A stretch of 64,000 bases of DNA from UBA2396 sp038042175 (GTDB taxonomy: Bacteria > Planctomycetota > Phycisphaerae > Phycisphaerales > UBA1924): the NCBI GenBank assembly GCA_964358855.1, contig CAYHQQ010000003.1, forward strand, positions 85,511 through 149,510, given 5' to 3'. The position numbers and the translations under genes were made by a program. The notes beneath the pieces are model-generated. The model had not been told where the DNA came from, made no database searches, and saw only the letters and a program-made list of their open reading frames with translations. This document shows positions 55,279-64,000 of this stretch, in pieces. Numbering within the stretch: the first letter of the stretch is position 1; every line of letters begins with the position of its first letter.

Positions 55279-56562
55279 CTATTTCGCGGCCTCGGGCGGG
55301 CGCGGCAGAAGTTCGATCACCGTCAGGAGCGGCAGGCCGCTGTCCTTCACCGGCCCAAAGAGCACGATCGGGCGCTGGGGGTCTCGCGATGCCCTTGGAA
55401 CGTGCGGCACGTCAAAGAGCCTGGCGTCGGGTGGTCTGGGCTTGGGATTGCCGTCGGTCCCGAGCGCGGGCGTCGGATCGGGTGAGAACGAAACGCCCTT
55501 GACTCCCGAGACAAACCACCCGCCGGGCGAGAGGGCTGGGGCCCGCACGGCGGCAAAGGTGTCCTCGGGCAGCACCGAAACCAGCCCGAGGCGGCGTGTC
55601 ATCTCGATCACCCGGCGCGATCGGGGCTCGAAATAGGCCATCCCGGCCTCTGTGTCGTTGGTCGCCGGAGGCGTTTGCACCGCGGCGATGGCCTGGTACG
55701 CCAGAGCAGGATCGCCGTTGGCGTCGATGCGTCGCCGGGCGAGGGGCGTCCCGATCCGCGGGATCTGCCCCGGCGTGATGGGGAGGGCGAGCAGCTCGAG
55801 CCCGGCCTGGCTGCTCAGGAAGACGTACAGAATCGCCGGATCGTTCCCAAAGGTGGGAAAGAGAAACGACCCTTGTGAATCGGGGAGAACCGTGGTTCCT
55901 CCGCTGGGCGAGCGAACGACGAGCACCGCCCGCTGGTCGCCGCGTGCCCGCTGCGTGAAGGCCAGAAGGCCGCCGGGACCCAGGGTCGCGTGTGCGCTCA
56001 CGGCCGAATCCTGCACCAGCCACACGGGCTTGGCGTCGAGCCATCCGCAGGTGCCGATCCACTGGCTGCCGTCGGCCCTGGGCCACTCGACCACGAAGCC
56101 CTGAGCGTCGGACGATCGTCCCAGCAGCACGCCCCCCTCCAGGGAGCGGACCTCGACGATCGACTTTTCGCTGATGTCGAAGACGACCACGCGGGTGATG
56201 GGCGCGGTCTCCGAGCCCAGCTGCGCCAGCACGGTGGGCCACGTGGGCGCGGGACCCCGCGTCGTGGCCACCAGACGCCCGTCGGGAGAGAGCAATGGCA
56301 GCGTCAGTCCGTCGTAGGGGATGGTGCCGCGAGGCCTGATGAGCACCTCGACGTTGGTCGAGCTTGTCGAACCGCCCGCGGGCTGGGCGATGGGTCCGGT
56401 CGGCAGTTCCACCGGCGCGGGGCGAGCGATGGGCGGGCGCGACCTGCCCGAGCCGGTCTCGGTGACACAGCCCGCGAGGGCGAGCAGCGCCAGCGACCAG
56501 AGCGGCGCAAGACCTCGCGGCTTGACGCGCCCGGACAGGGGATTGAACCGGTGTGTCGTCAT
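55279..56562 (-). CDS. Outer-membrane-type lipoprotein of the second secretion operon
   Basis: 427 residues. WSLALLALAGCVTETG contains a lipobox (LAGC), preceded by basic residues, so it is a lipoprotein. The remainder is beta-rich with repeated short strands (LLSPDGRLVATTRGPAPTWP; VVVFDISEKSIVEVRSLEGG; LLAFTQRARGDQRAVLVVRS), like a WD/TolB-type propeller, and a low-complexity acidic/Pro end. It starts 12 bases after the secretin stop, so it could be a pilotin-like or accessory part of the secretin, by position. Confidence 0.65.
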   Translation of the reverse strand: MTTHRFNPLSGRVKPRGLAPLWSLALLALAGCVTETGSGRSRPPIARPAPVELPTGPIAQPAGGSTSSTNVEVLIRPRGTIPYDGLTLPLLSPDGRLVATTRGPAPTWPTVLAQLGSETAPITRVVVFDISEKSIVEVRSLEGGVLLGRSSDAQGFVVEWPRADGSQWIGTCGWLDAKPVWLVQDSAVSAHATLGPGGLLAFTQRARGDQRAVLVVRSPSGGTTVLPDSQGSFLFPTFGNDPAILYVFLSSQAGLELLALPITPGQIPRIGTPLARRRIDANGDPALAYQAIAAVQTPPATNDTEAGMAYFEPRSRRVIEMTRRLGLVSVLPEDTFAAVRAPALSPGGWFVSGVKGVSFSPDPTPALGTDGNPKPRPPDARLFDVPHVPRASRDPQRPIVLFGPVKDSGLPLLTVIELLPRPPEAAK

Positions 56563-56574
56563 CTTGCTCTGGAT

Positions 56575-59349
56575 TTACCTGGGACCTGTTGACGGCTGGC
56601 CCGAGGCGTCGAGCGGCTTCTCGGCCTGGGGCGTGGGCTTGACCTCTTCTGTGACGCTCGCGGCGGACCGGTCGGAAGTGGGCCCGGGCTCCTTGAGGCT
56701 GTTGCGCAGCTCGTTGAGCCGGGTCTTGAACGACTGGGACATCGTGTCGAGCCCCTCGGTGTTGTCCACGATCGTCGGGGTGATGAAGACGAGCAGTTCC
56801 TTGTCGGTGACTGTCTTCTCGCGGGACTTGAAAAGTTCGCCCAGGAGCGGGATATCGCCCAGGAGCGGGATCTTGCGCACGATGTCGGAGTCCTCCTTGC
56901 GGAGAATCCCTGAGATGATCACCGTCTGCCCGCCCTTCAAGATCACGTGCGTGGTGGTCTCACGCCTGACGACGACCAGGGCCCCCGCCACGATCTCGCC
57001 GGGTGAGATCGACGCGAGCTGCAGGTTGACCTGGAGGTCCAGATCGCCCTTGATGGTGATTCTGGGCCGGGCCTTGAGCTGGATGCCGACGGCCTTGTAG
57101 TCGAACGACGCGGTGATCTGCCCGGCGGTGTTGGTCGTCTGGTTGTTGATGAACGGGATGTCCTTGCCGTCGAAGAACGACGCCTCCTGGTTGTCGGAGG
57201 TGAAGATTCTGGGCTCGGAGATGATGTTCACCTCGGTCTTCTGGTTGAGCGCCTGGAGCACCAGGTTGAGGTTCGCGTTGGCGGTCAGCGTCGAGGTATC
57301 GAAGAGCCCGGGCAGGAAGGTGTTCTTGGTGTTGGCGGTCGAGGTGCCGACGCTGAAGGAGTTGTCGGCGTTGGTCGGTGTGATCGCCTGGCTCGACCAG
57401 CGCAGGCCCAGGGCGGTGGCGTCCTCGGCCGAAACCTCGCAGATCACCGCCGACAGCAGGACCTGCCTTCCGGGCTGGTCGAGCAGCGCAACCATCTCGC
57501 CCACCGCCGCGCGATACTCGGGCGGGGAGAGGATCATCAGGGCGTTCTGGCGCCAGACGGGCACGATCCGGATCACGCCGATGAGGTTGGACGCGCCGCG
57601 GCGATCGGTGGGGGGCCGGGAGCGCTGCCACCAGAAGTTGATCGTGCTGGCGGTCGATCCGGTCGCGGCGTTGGGGTCGGTCGCGGTGGTGGTCGCCGCG
57701 TTCGAGGCAAACGGGCTGAGCGAGGAGGCGTTTGACGAGAGTCCGGCGGCCTGGCGCGGGATCGACGCGAGCGTGCCGTCCTGCGAGAGGAGCGTGTTGA
57801 GCTGCTCGGCGAGTTCCTCGGCCGAGGCGTGCTTGAGCTCGATGATCTGGGGGAGCCCGGTGGTCTGGGGCCGATCAAGGTCGGCGATGACCTTCTCGAT
57901 GTACCCCATGTTGTCCTTGTTCTTGGCGAAGACCAGGAGGCGGTTGGCCTCGGGGATCGCCGAGAAGGTGAACTGTCCGGCGAAGCGCCCGGTCGAGGGC
58001 GTGGTGTTCTGGGAGTTGCCCCCGCCGCCAAACCCGCCTCCGCCGCCCGAGGCGGTGGTGGTTCCCTTGCCGAACTGGGCCTCGAGGATGTCGCGGAGCT
58101 TGATCGCGTCCATGTATTGAAGGTCAAAGGCCTTGGGAATGACCTGTGAGTCGGGCACGGGCTTGTCCCAGAACTCGTTGATCTGCTTGCGGACCTGCTC
58201 GATCACCTGCTGCTCGGAGACGACGGTGACGGAATTCTGCTGCTTGTTGGCCGAGACGCGGAGCGTGACGGAGAGGACCGCGTTGGGGTCGGCGGCCGCG
58301 CCGGCGGGAGCGCCGCCCCCGCCGCCGCCGCCACCCCCGCGGCCTCCGGGCTGATTCCCACCGCCTCCGGGCTGATTGCCGCCGCCGCGATTGCCGCCGA
58401 AGAACTGCTGGAACGGGTTGTTCTGATTGCCGCCGCCGCCCTGGCGTGTTTCGGGCGTGTACAGCTCCTTGATGAGCGCGGCGACCTGATCGGCGTCGGC
58501 GTACTGGAGCATGAACGTCTCGGTCTTGAGGGACGCGGCGCTCGCCTTGTCCAGAGACTTGACGAGCTTCTCGATCTTCTGCAGAAGCCGGAGGTTTCCC
58601 ATGACCACGATCTGGTTGGAGACTTTGTCGACGTTGATCGTCGCATACTCGGGGAGCGACTCCTTGATGATCGCACCCAGGTTCTCCGCCGACGCGAACG
58701 AGAGCGAGAAGACCTTCTCGGCGACCGTACCCAGGTCGGTCCGGTCAGCCACCGACACTTCGGGGCCCAGCACGGGCACGTCCTGCTTTTTCAGGTCGTT
58801 GATGTCCCGGAGCGTGATGAGGTCGCGGGTCTCCACCACCGCCACGCCGGCCTGCTGCAGCGCCAGGAACACAAGGTCCAGCGCCCGGTCGCGCGAAATG
58901 GGCTCGTCGTTAAGCACCGTGATCGTTCGCGACATGACGTCGGACTGGGGCAGGACCACCTTGCCCGTCGCCTCCACGATGAACGGCACCACCGCTTCCA
59001 CCTTCACCGCCTTGAATGCCAGTGGGGCCGCGTCCCCCGGCAGCACGCGACGGTTGGTGTCCTTGTCGCGCTCCGAAGGCTTCTTGGGCTCGACCTTTGC
59101 GGCGGGCTTCACCTCGGCCTTCACTTCGGGCTTGACCTCAGGCTTGACCTCGGGCTGGCCGGTTGCCGCCGGGGCGGCCTCGGCGGGCTTGGGCTCAGCG
59201 GGCTTGGTTTCGGCGGGCTTGGGGTCCGCGGGCTGCGCGCAGACGGGCACCGCGAGTCCGGCCGAGGCACTCACGATGGCCGCACAGAGGCTCACGCGAG
59301 AGAGGAAGGAGAGGGTGTGATTGGGGGCAGACGTGATGAGTTGCTTCAT
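56575..59349 (-). CDS. gspD: Type II secretion / type IV pilus secretin (second copy)
   Basis: 924 residues. Signal peptide (RVSLCAAIVSASAGLAVPVCA), then a KPAE-rich linker with tandem KPAE units, N0-like (DRALDLVFLALQQAGVAVVE) and repeated N1-type domains (FSLSFASAENLGAIIKESLP; LQYADADQVAALIKELY; FDLQYMDAIKLRDILEAQFG), Gly-rich loops, and the secretin pore (QVLLSAVICEVSAEDATALG; VNIISEPRIFTSDNQEASF; HVILKGGQTVIISGIL; IPLLGDIPLLGELFKSREK). It differs strongly from the secretin at 40230. It stands in a J-K-L-M-C-D operon. Confidence 0.92.
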   Translation of the reverse strand: MKQLITSAPNHTLSFLSRVSLCAAIVSASAGLAVPVCAQPADPKPAETKPAEPKPAEAAPAATGQPEVKPEVKPEVKAEVKPAAKVEPKKPSERDKDTNRRVLPGDAAPLAFKAVKVEAVVPFIVEATGKVVLPQSDVMSRTITVLNDEPISRDRALDLVFLALQQAGVAVVETRDLITLRDINDLKKQDVPVLGPEVSVADRTDLGTVAEKVFSLSFASAENLGAIIKESLPEYATINVDKVSNQIVVMGNLRLLQKIEKLVKSLDKASAASLKTETFMLQYADADQVAALIKELYTPETRQGGGGNQNNPFQQFFGGNRGGGNQPGGGGNQPGGRGGGGGGGGGAPAGAAADPNAVLSVTLRVSANKQQNSVTVVSEQQVIEQVRKQINEFWDKPVPDSQVIPKAFDLQYMDAIKLRDILEAQFGKGTTTASGGGGGFGGGGNSQNTTPSTGRFAGQFTFSAIPEANRLLVFAKNKDNMGYIEKVIADLDRPQTTGLPQIIELKHASAEELAEQLNTLLSQDGTLASIPRQAAGLSSNASSLSPFASNAATTTATDPNAATGSTASTINFWWQRSRPPTDRRGASNLIGVIRIVPVWRQNALMILSPPEYRAAVGEMVALLDQPGRQVLLSAVICEVSAEDATALGLRWSSQAITPTNADNSFSVGTSTANTKNTFLPGLFDTSTLTANANLNLVLQALNQKTEVNIISEPRIFTSDNQEASFFDGKDIPFINNQTTNTAGQITASFDYKAVGIQLKARPRITIKGDLDLQVNLQLASISPGEIVAGALVVVRRETTTHVILKGGQTVIISGILRKEDSDIVRKIPLLGDIPLLGELFKSREKTVTDKELLVFITPTIVDNTEGLDTMSQSFKTRLNELRNSLKEPGPTSDRSAASVTEEVKPTPQAEKPLDASGQPSTGPR

Positions 59350-59352
59350 GGT

Positions 59353-60138
59353 TCACTTCGGCTCGCTGGTCGGTTCGGGCGTCTTGGTGCCTTCGGTCTT
59401 GGTGCCTTCGGTCTTGGGATCGGTGGTCTTGGGGTCCGTCGGCTTGGCGGGTTCGGGAGTGCCCGCGGGGGGCGTTGGGGGATTGGCTTCGCCCGGCTTG
59501 GTCTCGGCCGGTTTGGCGGGATCGGCTTTGGGCGGCTCGGGCTTTTTCGCCGGCTCGGGCGTGCTCGTGGACGGCGGCAGGGGAAGCGTGCCGGGCCTGG
59601 GATAGATCACGCGGTCGCGCTCGAAGAACGGAACCTCAAAGGCCACGCCCTTCCACGCCAAGGTCGCGCTCCAAGGCGCGTCGACCGCCGACACCGCCAC
59701 GTCGTCCTTGGCCGGCTCACCGACCGCCATCTTTTTGCCGTCGCTGAACCAGACGGTGTCGTTGATGATCGCCGCGATCGTCGGGCCGCCATAGCTCGTT
59801 GGCGCCGATGGCGGCCTGGGCGTGGTGGGGCCAGGTTCCGGCCTGGGCCTGTCCGCGACCGGCCTTGGAAACGGCGGCGGGATCACAAAGAGCGATCGCC
59901 CGTCGATTTGTTTCACGTACGCGTCCATCGACTGGTCGTGCAGCGCGTACTGCTTGGTGAGGTCCGTGCCTTCGGCCGGCTTGGAGGTCGAAGAGATGAA
60001 CACCGCCTTGAGGAGCGGGATCGTGCAAAAGAGGACGACCATTGCCGCCAGCAGCAAGGCGCCCAGCGACCACCAGGCCGTCGCCGTCATCGCCGCGAGC
60101 CCGCGGCGGATCGAATGTCCCAGGTGAACCCGACTCAT
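59353..60138 (-). CDS. GspC-like inner-membrane protein of the type II secretion operon
   Basis: 261 residues from the ATG at 60138, which overlaps the previous stop (ATGA). One transmembrane helix (WWSLGALLLAAMVVLFCTI) near residue 30, then a periplasmic region with a short beta-rich core (IAAIINDTVWFSDGKKMAVG; ATLAWKGVAFEVPFFERDRV) resembling the HR domain of GspC, flanked by Pro/Lys/Thr-rich low complexity including TEGTKTEGTK repeats. GspC links the inner-membrane platform to the secretin; 3 bases separate it from that gene. Confidence 0.65.
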   Translation of the reverse strand: MSRVHLGHSIRRGLAAMTATAWWSLGALLLAAMVVLFCTIPLLKAVFISSTSKPAEGTDLTKQYALHDQSMDAYVKQIDGRSLFVIPPPFPRPVADRPRPEPGPTTPRPPSAPTSYGGPTIAAIINDTVWFSDGKKMAVGEPAKDDVAVSAVDAPWSATLAWKGVAFEVPFFERDRVIYPRPGTLPLPPSTSTPEPAKKPEPPKADPAKPAETKPGEANPPTPPAGTPEPAKPTDPKTTDPKTEGTKTEGTKTPEPTSEPK

Positions 60139-60752
60139 CCTTTGTTCTCCCGCGCCTGCACCCACGATTCGACGGAGATCGTCACTTTGATCGTCTTGCC
60201 CCCGCCGCCGGTGTTTCCGGCGCGACCGGATCCCGGGGGGCCGATCGACAGACGGCTCACGCTCGAGATTTCGGGAGACTTCTCGAGTTCGGCCAGGAGC
60301 GCCGAGAGCACCTCAGGTCTGCACTCGAAGGTGAGGTCGCGCACGATGCGCTTGATCTGGGAGCCGCCCGTGGCCGCCGTCAGCACCGGCGACTTGAGCA
60401 CCATGGGGCGTTCTCTCAGGTCGTACTGCCTGACCCCTTGCTTCTTGAGCACCGCGGCGATCCGGGTGAGCGTCGCGGGCGAGCCCTCGGCCTCGGGCAT
60501 CGGGAACGACACGTTGCCGTAGATGCGAGAGCCCAGCGCGACCGCCGCTTCCTTGTTCTTTCGCGGGCCCTCATCCTTGGACCACGCCTGAAGCGCCGTC
60601 TCCTTGGTCGCCGCTTTGTCGGCCAGCGTGACGGCCTTGGAGACCGAGGGCTCGACGACCAGAAAGTACGCCGCGATTCCGGCCAGTGCGGCCAGGCCCC
60701 ACTTGCCCGCCCGCGGCAGCGACTTGAACGAGTTGATCAATGGATGTGTCAC
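60135..60752 (-). CDS. GspM/PilO-like protein
   Basis: 205 residues, GTG start overlapping the upstream stop (GTGA). A single transmembrane segment (GKWGLAALAGIAAYFLVVEP) near the N-terminus, a coiled stretch, and a small ferredoxin-like domain (TLTRIAAVLKKQGVRQYDLR; RIVRDLTFECRPEVLSALLA; KTIKVTISVESWVQA). This is the expected layout of GspM or PilO, a platform component. Name is inferred from fold pattern and gene order. Confidence 0.65.
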   Translation of the reverse strand: MTHPLINSFKSLPRAGKWGLAALAGIAAYFLVVEPSVSKAVTLADKAATKETALQAWSKDEGPRKNKEAAVALGSRIYGNVSFPMPEAEGSPATLTRIAAVLKKQGVRQYDLRERPMVLKSPVLTAATGGSQIKRIVRDLTFECRPEVLSALLAELEKSPEISSVSRLSIGPPGSGRAGNTGGGGKTIKVTISVESWVQARENKG

Positions 60753-62545
60753 TTGTTTCCACCGCTCCTCTTGGCGTCGATCTTGGCGAGCTGGGCCTCA
60801 AGCCGCGAGCGCACGGTCGGATCGAGATCCGACTTGGACAAAGCCGCCTTGTGCTTGGCCCACGCGATCGTCAGAGCGCTGGAGGTCATCGCCCCGATCT
60901 GCTCGTCGCTCAGCACGTCGGGGACTTCGGTTCCCTTGGCCTTGTTGGCCTCGACGGAGACGGCCGTCTCGCCGCGAACCGTCCTTCCGTTGTTGCGCCG
61001 GTTGTTCCCGCCGGCACTGGGGTTTTTTGGTGTCTCCACGCTCACTTCGCCCGTGTCGTCGGGCGGCGGATCCGCGGCGGCCACGTGCGTCGTCGTGGCC
61101 GGGCCCTTGCCGCCGTCGGCGTAGAGGCGCTCGCGAAGGGTCTTCTTCGCGAAGTCGTCGATCGGGGCGGACGCGTTGCGGGCGTTGGTAACCTTGGCCT
61201 GGATGGAGAAGTTCAGTCCCTGGCTGTCGGCCTTGGTGTCGGGTGTGCCCACGCTCCCAAAGAGCCCGGTGTCGTTGAGGTTCTTCGTGAGCTTTGAGAG
61301 AATCTCGCTTGAGTCGGCGATGCCCTTGAGAAGCAGCGTCTGGCTGCCCTCGCTCTCGATCGTCAGGCTGTCGATCTCCACCCCCACCGGGCACGCGTTG
61401 GAGACCTGGGCCAGAAGTTTGGTCATGGGCCAGCGCTTGGCGTCGAGCTGGCTGTACAGAGCTGCGCTCTTGTTGAGCTTCTCGCCCTCCGACTTGGCCG
61501 CGATGAGCGCATCGGCCTTGGAGTTGACCACCGCGAGTCGCGCCCACGACAGACCGATGGGGGCGAACACCGCCACCGCCACGGCCGCCGCCACGACCTT
61601 GACGGCGACGCCGGGCTTTCCAAGCCAGTTCGCCGCACGGATCAGCTTGGGATCGGGTCCGCCATCGTGCTCGCTGCGAAGGCCAGCCAGCGAGGGGGAG
61701 CCAGACGCCTGGTTCAATACCGAGAGCGCCGCCCCGATCGCCAGGATCGCGGTGTCGGCTCCCGAGCGTGCGCCCGTCTCGATCACACAGACATCGGCGA
61801 GCGACCACCCGTCACCGATCGACAGGCCGACGGGCCGATCTTCCGGATCGAGCGAGAGCCCGCTCGCGGCGCCGCCCGTCGCGCTCGCGGTGGACCTGAC
61901 GGCCCCGGCGAGCGATTGGGCGAAGGCCTCGGGCGTGGAACGATCGCCCCGCATGCAGCGAACCACGCCCGACTCGCCGCCCGTGGCCGCGATCACGATC
62001 GAGCCGCGCGTCGAGTCCCACGACGCGGCAAAGCCGCTGCGAGTCGACATCAGTCCGACCAGGGCGGCCGGTTCGGCGATCCAGAACTCGTCGATGCCGT
62101 CGGCGAGGTCGTCGGACCCGGTCCCGCGCCACCCTGTGAACAGGGCGGCGGTGCCCGATGGCGTGCGAACGATACCGGAGGCTCGACGATGGCGAGGCAG
62201 GTCCTCGGGCAGGTTGGCCTCCGCGAGCAGCGAGATCGCCGGGGCGAGCCCGGACTGTGGCACCTCGGGCGCCGGGGTCAGCTTCGCGTAGCACTCGGCG
62301 CCCGGCGCAACCTTGACCAGGAGCCCGACGCCCGCGTCGCTGAGGATCGCCCCGAGCCTCTCGCCGCGACCGGTCAACTCCGCCGGCGAGAGCGCCCTGG
62401 CCGAAATGACGCGGGGAAGCGAGCCCGGGCCCGCCGGAGGCGCGACGATCGCCAGATGCCACGTCTGCCCACGATGGACAAGCCCGGCGACCGCCGTGGC
62501 GATTGGCGCGGGAACGTTGCGTGTGGTGGTCGGTGAGGTGGTCAT
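60749..62545 (-). CDS. GspL/PilM-PilN-like inner-membrane platform protein
   Basis: 598 residues from the ATG at 62545, overlapping the gspK stop (ATGA). The N-terminal 300 residues are a soluble domain of the PilM/GspL-cyto (actin-like) type (LVHRGQTWHLAIVAPPAGPG; SIVIAATGGESGVVRCMRGD), then a transmembrane helix (VKVVAAAVAVAVFAPIGLSW) near 350, a coiled coil and a periplasmic PilN-like ferredoxin domain (IDSLTIESEGSQTLLLKGIA; FSIQAKVTNA). The tail is low complexity and Lys-rich. A longer frame (to 62890) lacks coding sense. Confidence 0.7.
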   Translation of the reverse strand: MTTSPTTTRNVPAPIATAVAGLVHRGQTWHLAIVAPPAGPGSLPRVISARALSPAELTGRGERLGAILSDAGVGLLVKVAPGAECYAKLTPAPEVPQSGLAPAISLLAEANLPEDLPRHRRASGIVRTPSGTAALFTGWRGTGSDDLADGIDEFWIAEPAALVGLMSTRSGFAASWDSTRGSIVIAATGGESGVVRCMRGDRSTPEAFAQSLAGAVRSTASATGGAASGLSLDPEDRPVGLSIGDGWSLADVCVIETGARSGADTAILAIGAALSVLNQASGSPSLAGLRSEHDGGPDPKLIRAANWLGKPGVAVKVVAAAVAVAVFAPIGLSWARLAVVNSKADALIAAKSEGEKLNKSAALYSQLDAKRWPMTKLLAQVSNACPVGVEIDSLTIESEGSQTLLLKGIADSSEILSKLTKNLNDTGLFGSVGTPDTKADSQGLNFSIQAKVTNARNASAPIDDFAKKTLRERLYADGGKGPATTTHVAAADPPPDDTGEVSVETPKNPSAGGNNRRNNGRTVRGETAVSVEANKAKGTEVPDVLSDEQIGAMTSSALTIAWAKHKAALSKSDLDPTVRSRLEAQLAKIDAKRSGGNK

Positions 62546-63836
62546 TGCACACGATACTCCGTGATGGTCGCGGGAAGCGTCGAGAGGTCCACCGTCGCGA
62601 ACACCTCGACCTCGATGCCCGTCCTGGCGTCGCGCCCTCGCGACGACACGATGATGGCGTTGGACCGCACGTCCAGCAGATTCGAGATGCGGGCCAGGCG
62701 ATTGCGGCTCATGGAAGGCACGTCGAGCAGGTCGGCGACCGAGGCAAAGCCCTCGGGACGCCCGGCACGCTCGTAGATGATCGCATCGGCAAGGGTGGCC
62801 GAGATCTCGGGCAGGTATTGCAGCACTTTGGCGTCGCAGGTGTTGATGTTCAGCTTGCCGGGCTTGCCCGCCGTCGGGCCGATCGAGCACTCGTTGAGCA
62901 CCGCGCCCAGCTCGGTGCGCTCCAGGGCGCGGACCGTGGTCGCGCCCGCCATGCCGCCGGTCTGGGCCAACTGGCGAAGATCACGCTGGATGAACGCCGA
63001 CATCGTCGCCCCGCTGCTGGCGCCGTACGCGACGATCGCCGCGGCCTGCGTGGCGTCACAGAGCACGCGCTGGGCCACCTGTCCCGCCGATGCCGTCGTC
63101 AGGTCGAGCCGGGGGAGCCCCGACGTCGCGCCCATGCCGCCATCGGTGCTCGCGGTCGTGATGACGCCCGAGAGCCCCTGATCCAGCACGCCGTCACCGT
63201 TGTCGGGCGGCCAGGAGAGCTCGCTGTCGTCCTCGTTTGGGTCCAGGCGTCCGTTGAGATCCCAGTCCTCGCCGCGCACGAGCTCGGGCGTGAGCCCGAT
63301 GATCAACTCGAGCTCGCCCATGGAGCGGACGGGGCCGTTGCGCGGGATGTACGGGAACTTGCGGCTCAGGTAGTAGCCGCGCTCGGCGCCCAGAGGGCGT
63401 GTGTCGTCGTCGGCGTCGCGCCAGTCGAGGATCGAATCGGGCCCGTCCTCGGGGATGTCGGGAAGGAGCGCGAGCTGTTCGGCGGTCATCAGATTGACGT
63501 TGATCCGCGCGTTGGCGTCGACCACGCCCAGCCGGTCGCCATCAGGCCCCGAGTAGCTGAGTCGAAACGCCGCGTCCTGCAGCTTCCCGTCTCCCGAGGC
63601 CGAAAGGTCGTCAAAGAGCGCGTAGGAATTGGCCGAATCGGGGTTCTGGGCAAAGAACTCTCCTCGGGCGATCGCGAGCTCCACGCCGGACCGAGCGGCC
63701 CACGCGGCGCGCACGCGGGCAAGCGCTTCGCGTCCGGCCGACGCCTGTGCGAACGAGGTGGCCTGCACCGCCGCCATCACCACACCGGCAATCGCGGCGA
63801 CCCAGAGCACCATGAGCGTGGCAAACGAACGCCTCC

Positions 63837-63840
<4 letters not shown>
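62542..63840 (-). CDS. gspK: Type II secretion minor pseudopilin GspK
   Basis: 432 residues. RRRSFATLMVLWVAAIAGVV is the short GspK leader and hydrophobic helix; LGVVDANARINVNLMTAEQL, RSMGELELIIGLTPEL and KLNINTCDAKVLQYLPEISA are GspK helix-hairpin-helix-like modules. It caps the pseudopilus tip. Its ATG overlaps the upstream gene stop (ATGA), and its stop overlaps the next ATG, so it belongs to a tightly packed operon. Confidence 0.88.

Positions 63841-64000
<160 letters not shown>

Noticed and set aside
62546..62890. N-terminal extension of the GspL-like protein
   Set aside because: Arg/His-rich shadow of gspK; the ATG at 62545 forms an ATGA overlap with the gspK stop.

Overview
The window looks like chromosome from a member of the Planctomycetota, most likely class Phycisphaerae, probably taken from a draft or metagenome assembly. 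The evidence is high GC, a prepilin with the planctomycete-type H-X9-DG C-terminal motif, scattered type II secretion genes with two different secretins, and the core cluster rpmF-plsX-fabH. The right edge is a 37-base C homopolymer that is probably an assembly or sequencing artefact.

The left half (1 to about 33.87 kb) is accessory DNA. It opens with a GIY-YIG nuclease fragment followed by a large SF2 helicase with a nuclease-like C-terminus, a plausible defence pair. Next come a small HTH/membrane-protein operon, a cupin protein and a hypothetical protein. From 5.99 to 15.5 kb is a mobilisation module: DUF932 protein, membrane protein, VirD4/TraD-like coupling protein, MobF-type relaxase-helicase, a possible oriT region, and small genes of which at least two are clear paralogues. 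No mating-pore (VirB) genes are in the window. A Fic protein follows, preceded by repeated GAGCGATAG operator-like half-sites. At 17.23-17.28 kb the 3' half of a tRNA-Pro(CGG), without its 5' half, marks an integration boundary, with a duplicated GGCGCGC motif on either side.

From 17.5 to 29.8 kb five large same-strand genes form a defence cassette: SNF2-family helicase, type III Mod methyltransferase, type III Res endonuclease, OLD-family ATPase/TOPRIM nuclease, and UvrD-like helicase. The last two form a Gabija-like (class 2 OLD) pair with an ATGA overlap. Two integration modules follow: regulator/excisionase/tyrosine recombinase on the minus strand, then excisionase/tyrosine recombinase on the plus strand. 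The reading frame of the second recombinase ends inside a tRNA-Lys(CTT) gene on the opposite strand. That tRNA is the natural right edge of the island.

The right half (33.9 to 64 kb) is mostly core chromosome: ribosomal protein L32, PlsX and FabH, an FHA/SpoIIE-type phosphatase, GspE and a GspD secretin, a BtuF-like metal receptor, triosephosphate isomerase, a lone prepilin with a membrane-anchored partner, IspH, GlmS, a protein with a histone-like Lys/Ala tail fused to DUF4287/SRPBCC-like domains, a thioredoxin-domain protein with a striking start-codon hairpin, and an M16 peptidase. It ends in a minus-strand type II secretion operon (J-like, K, L-like, M/O-like, C-like, second secretin, lipoprotein) with 4-base overlaps between the first five genes. 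Function names rest on visible motifs and family knowledge; no database search was run.
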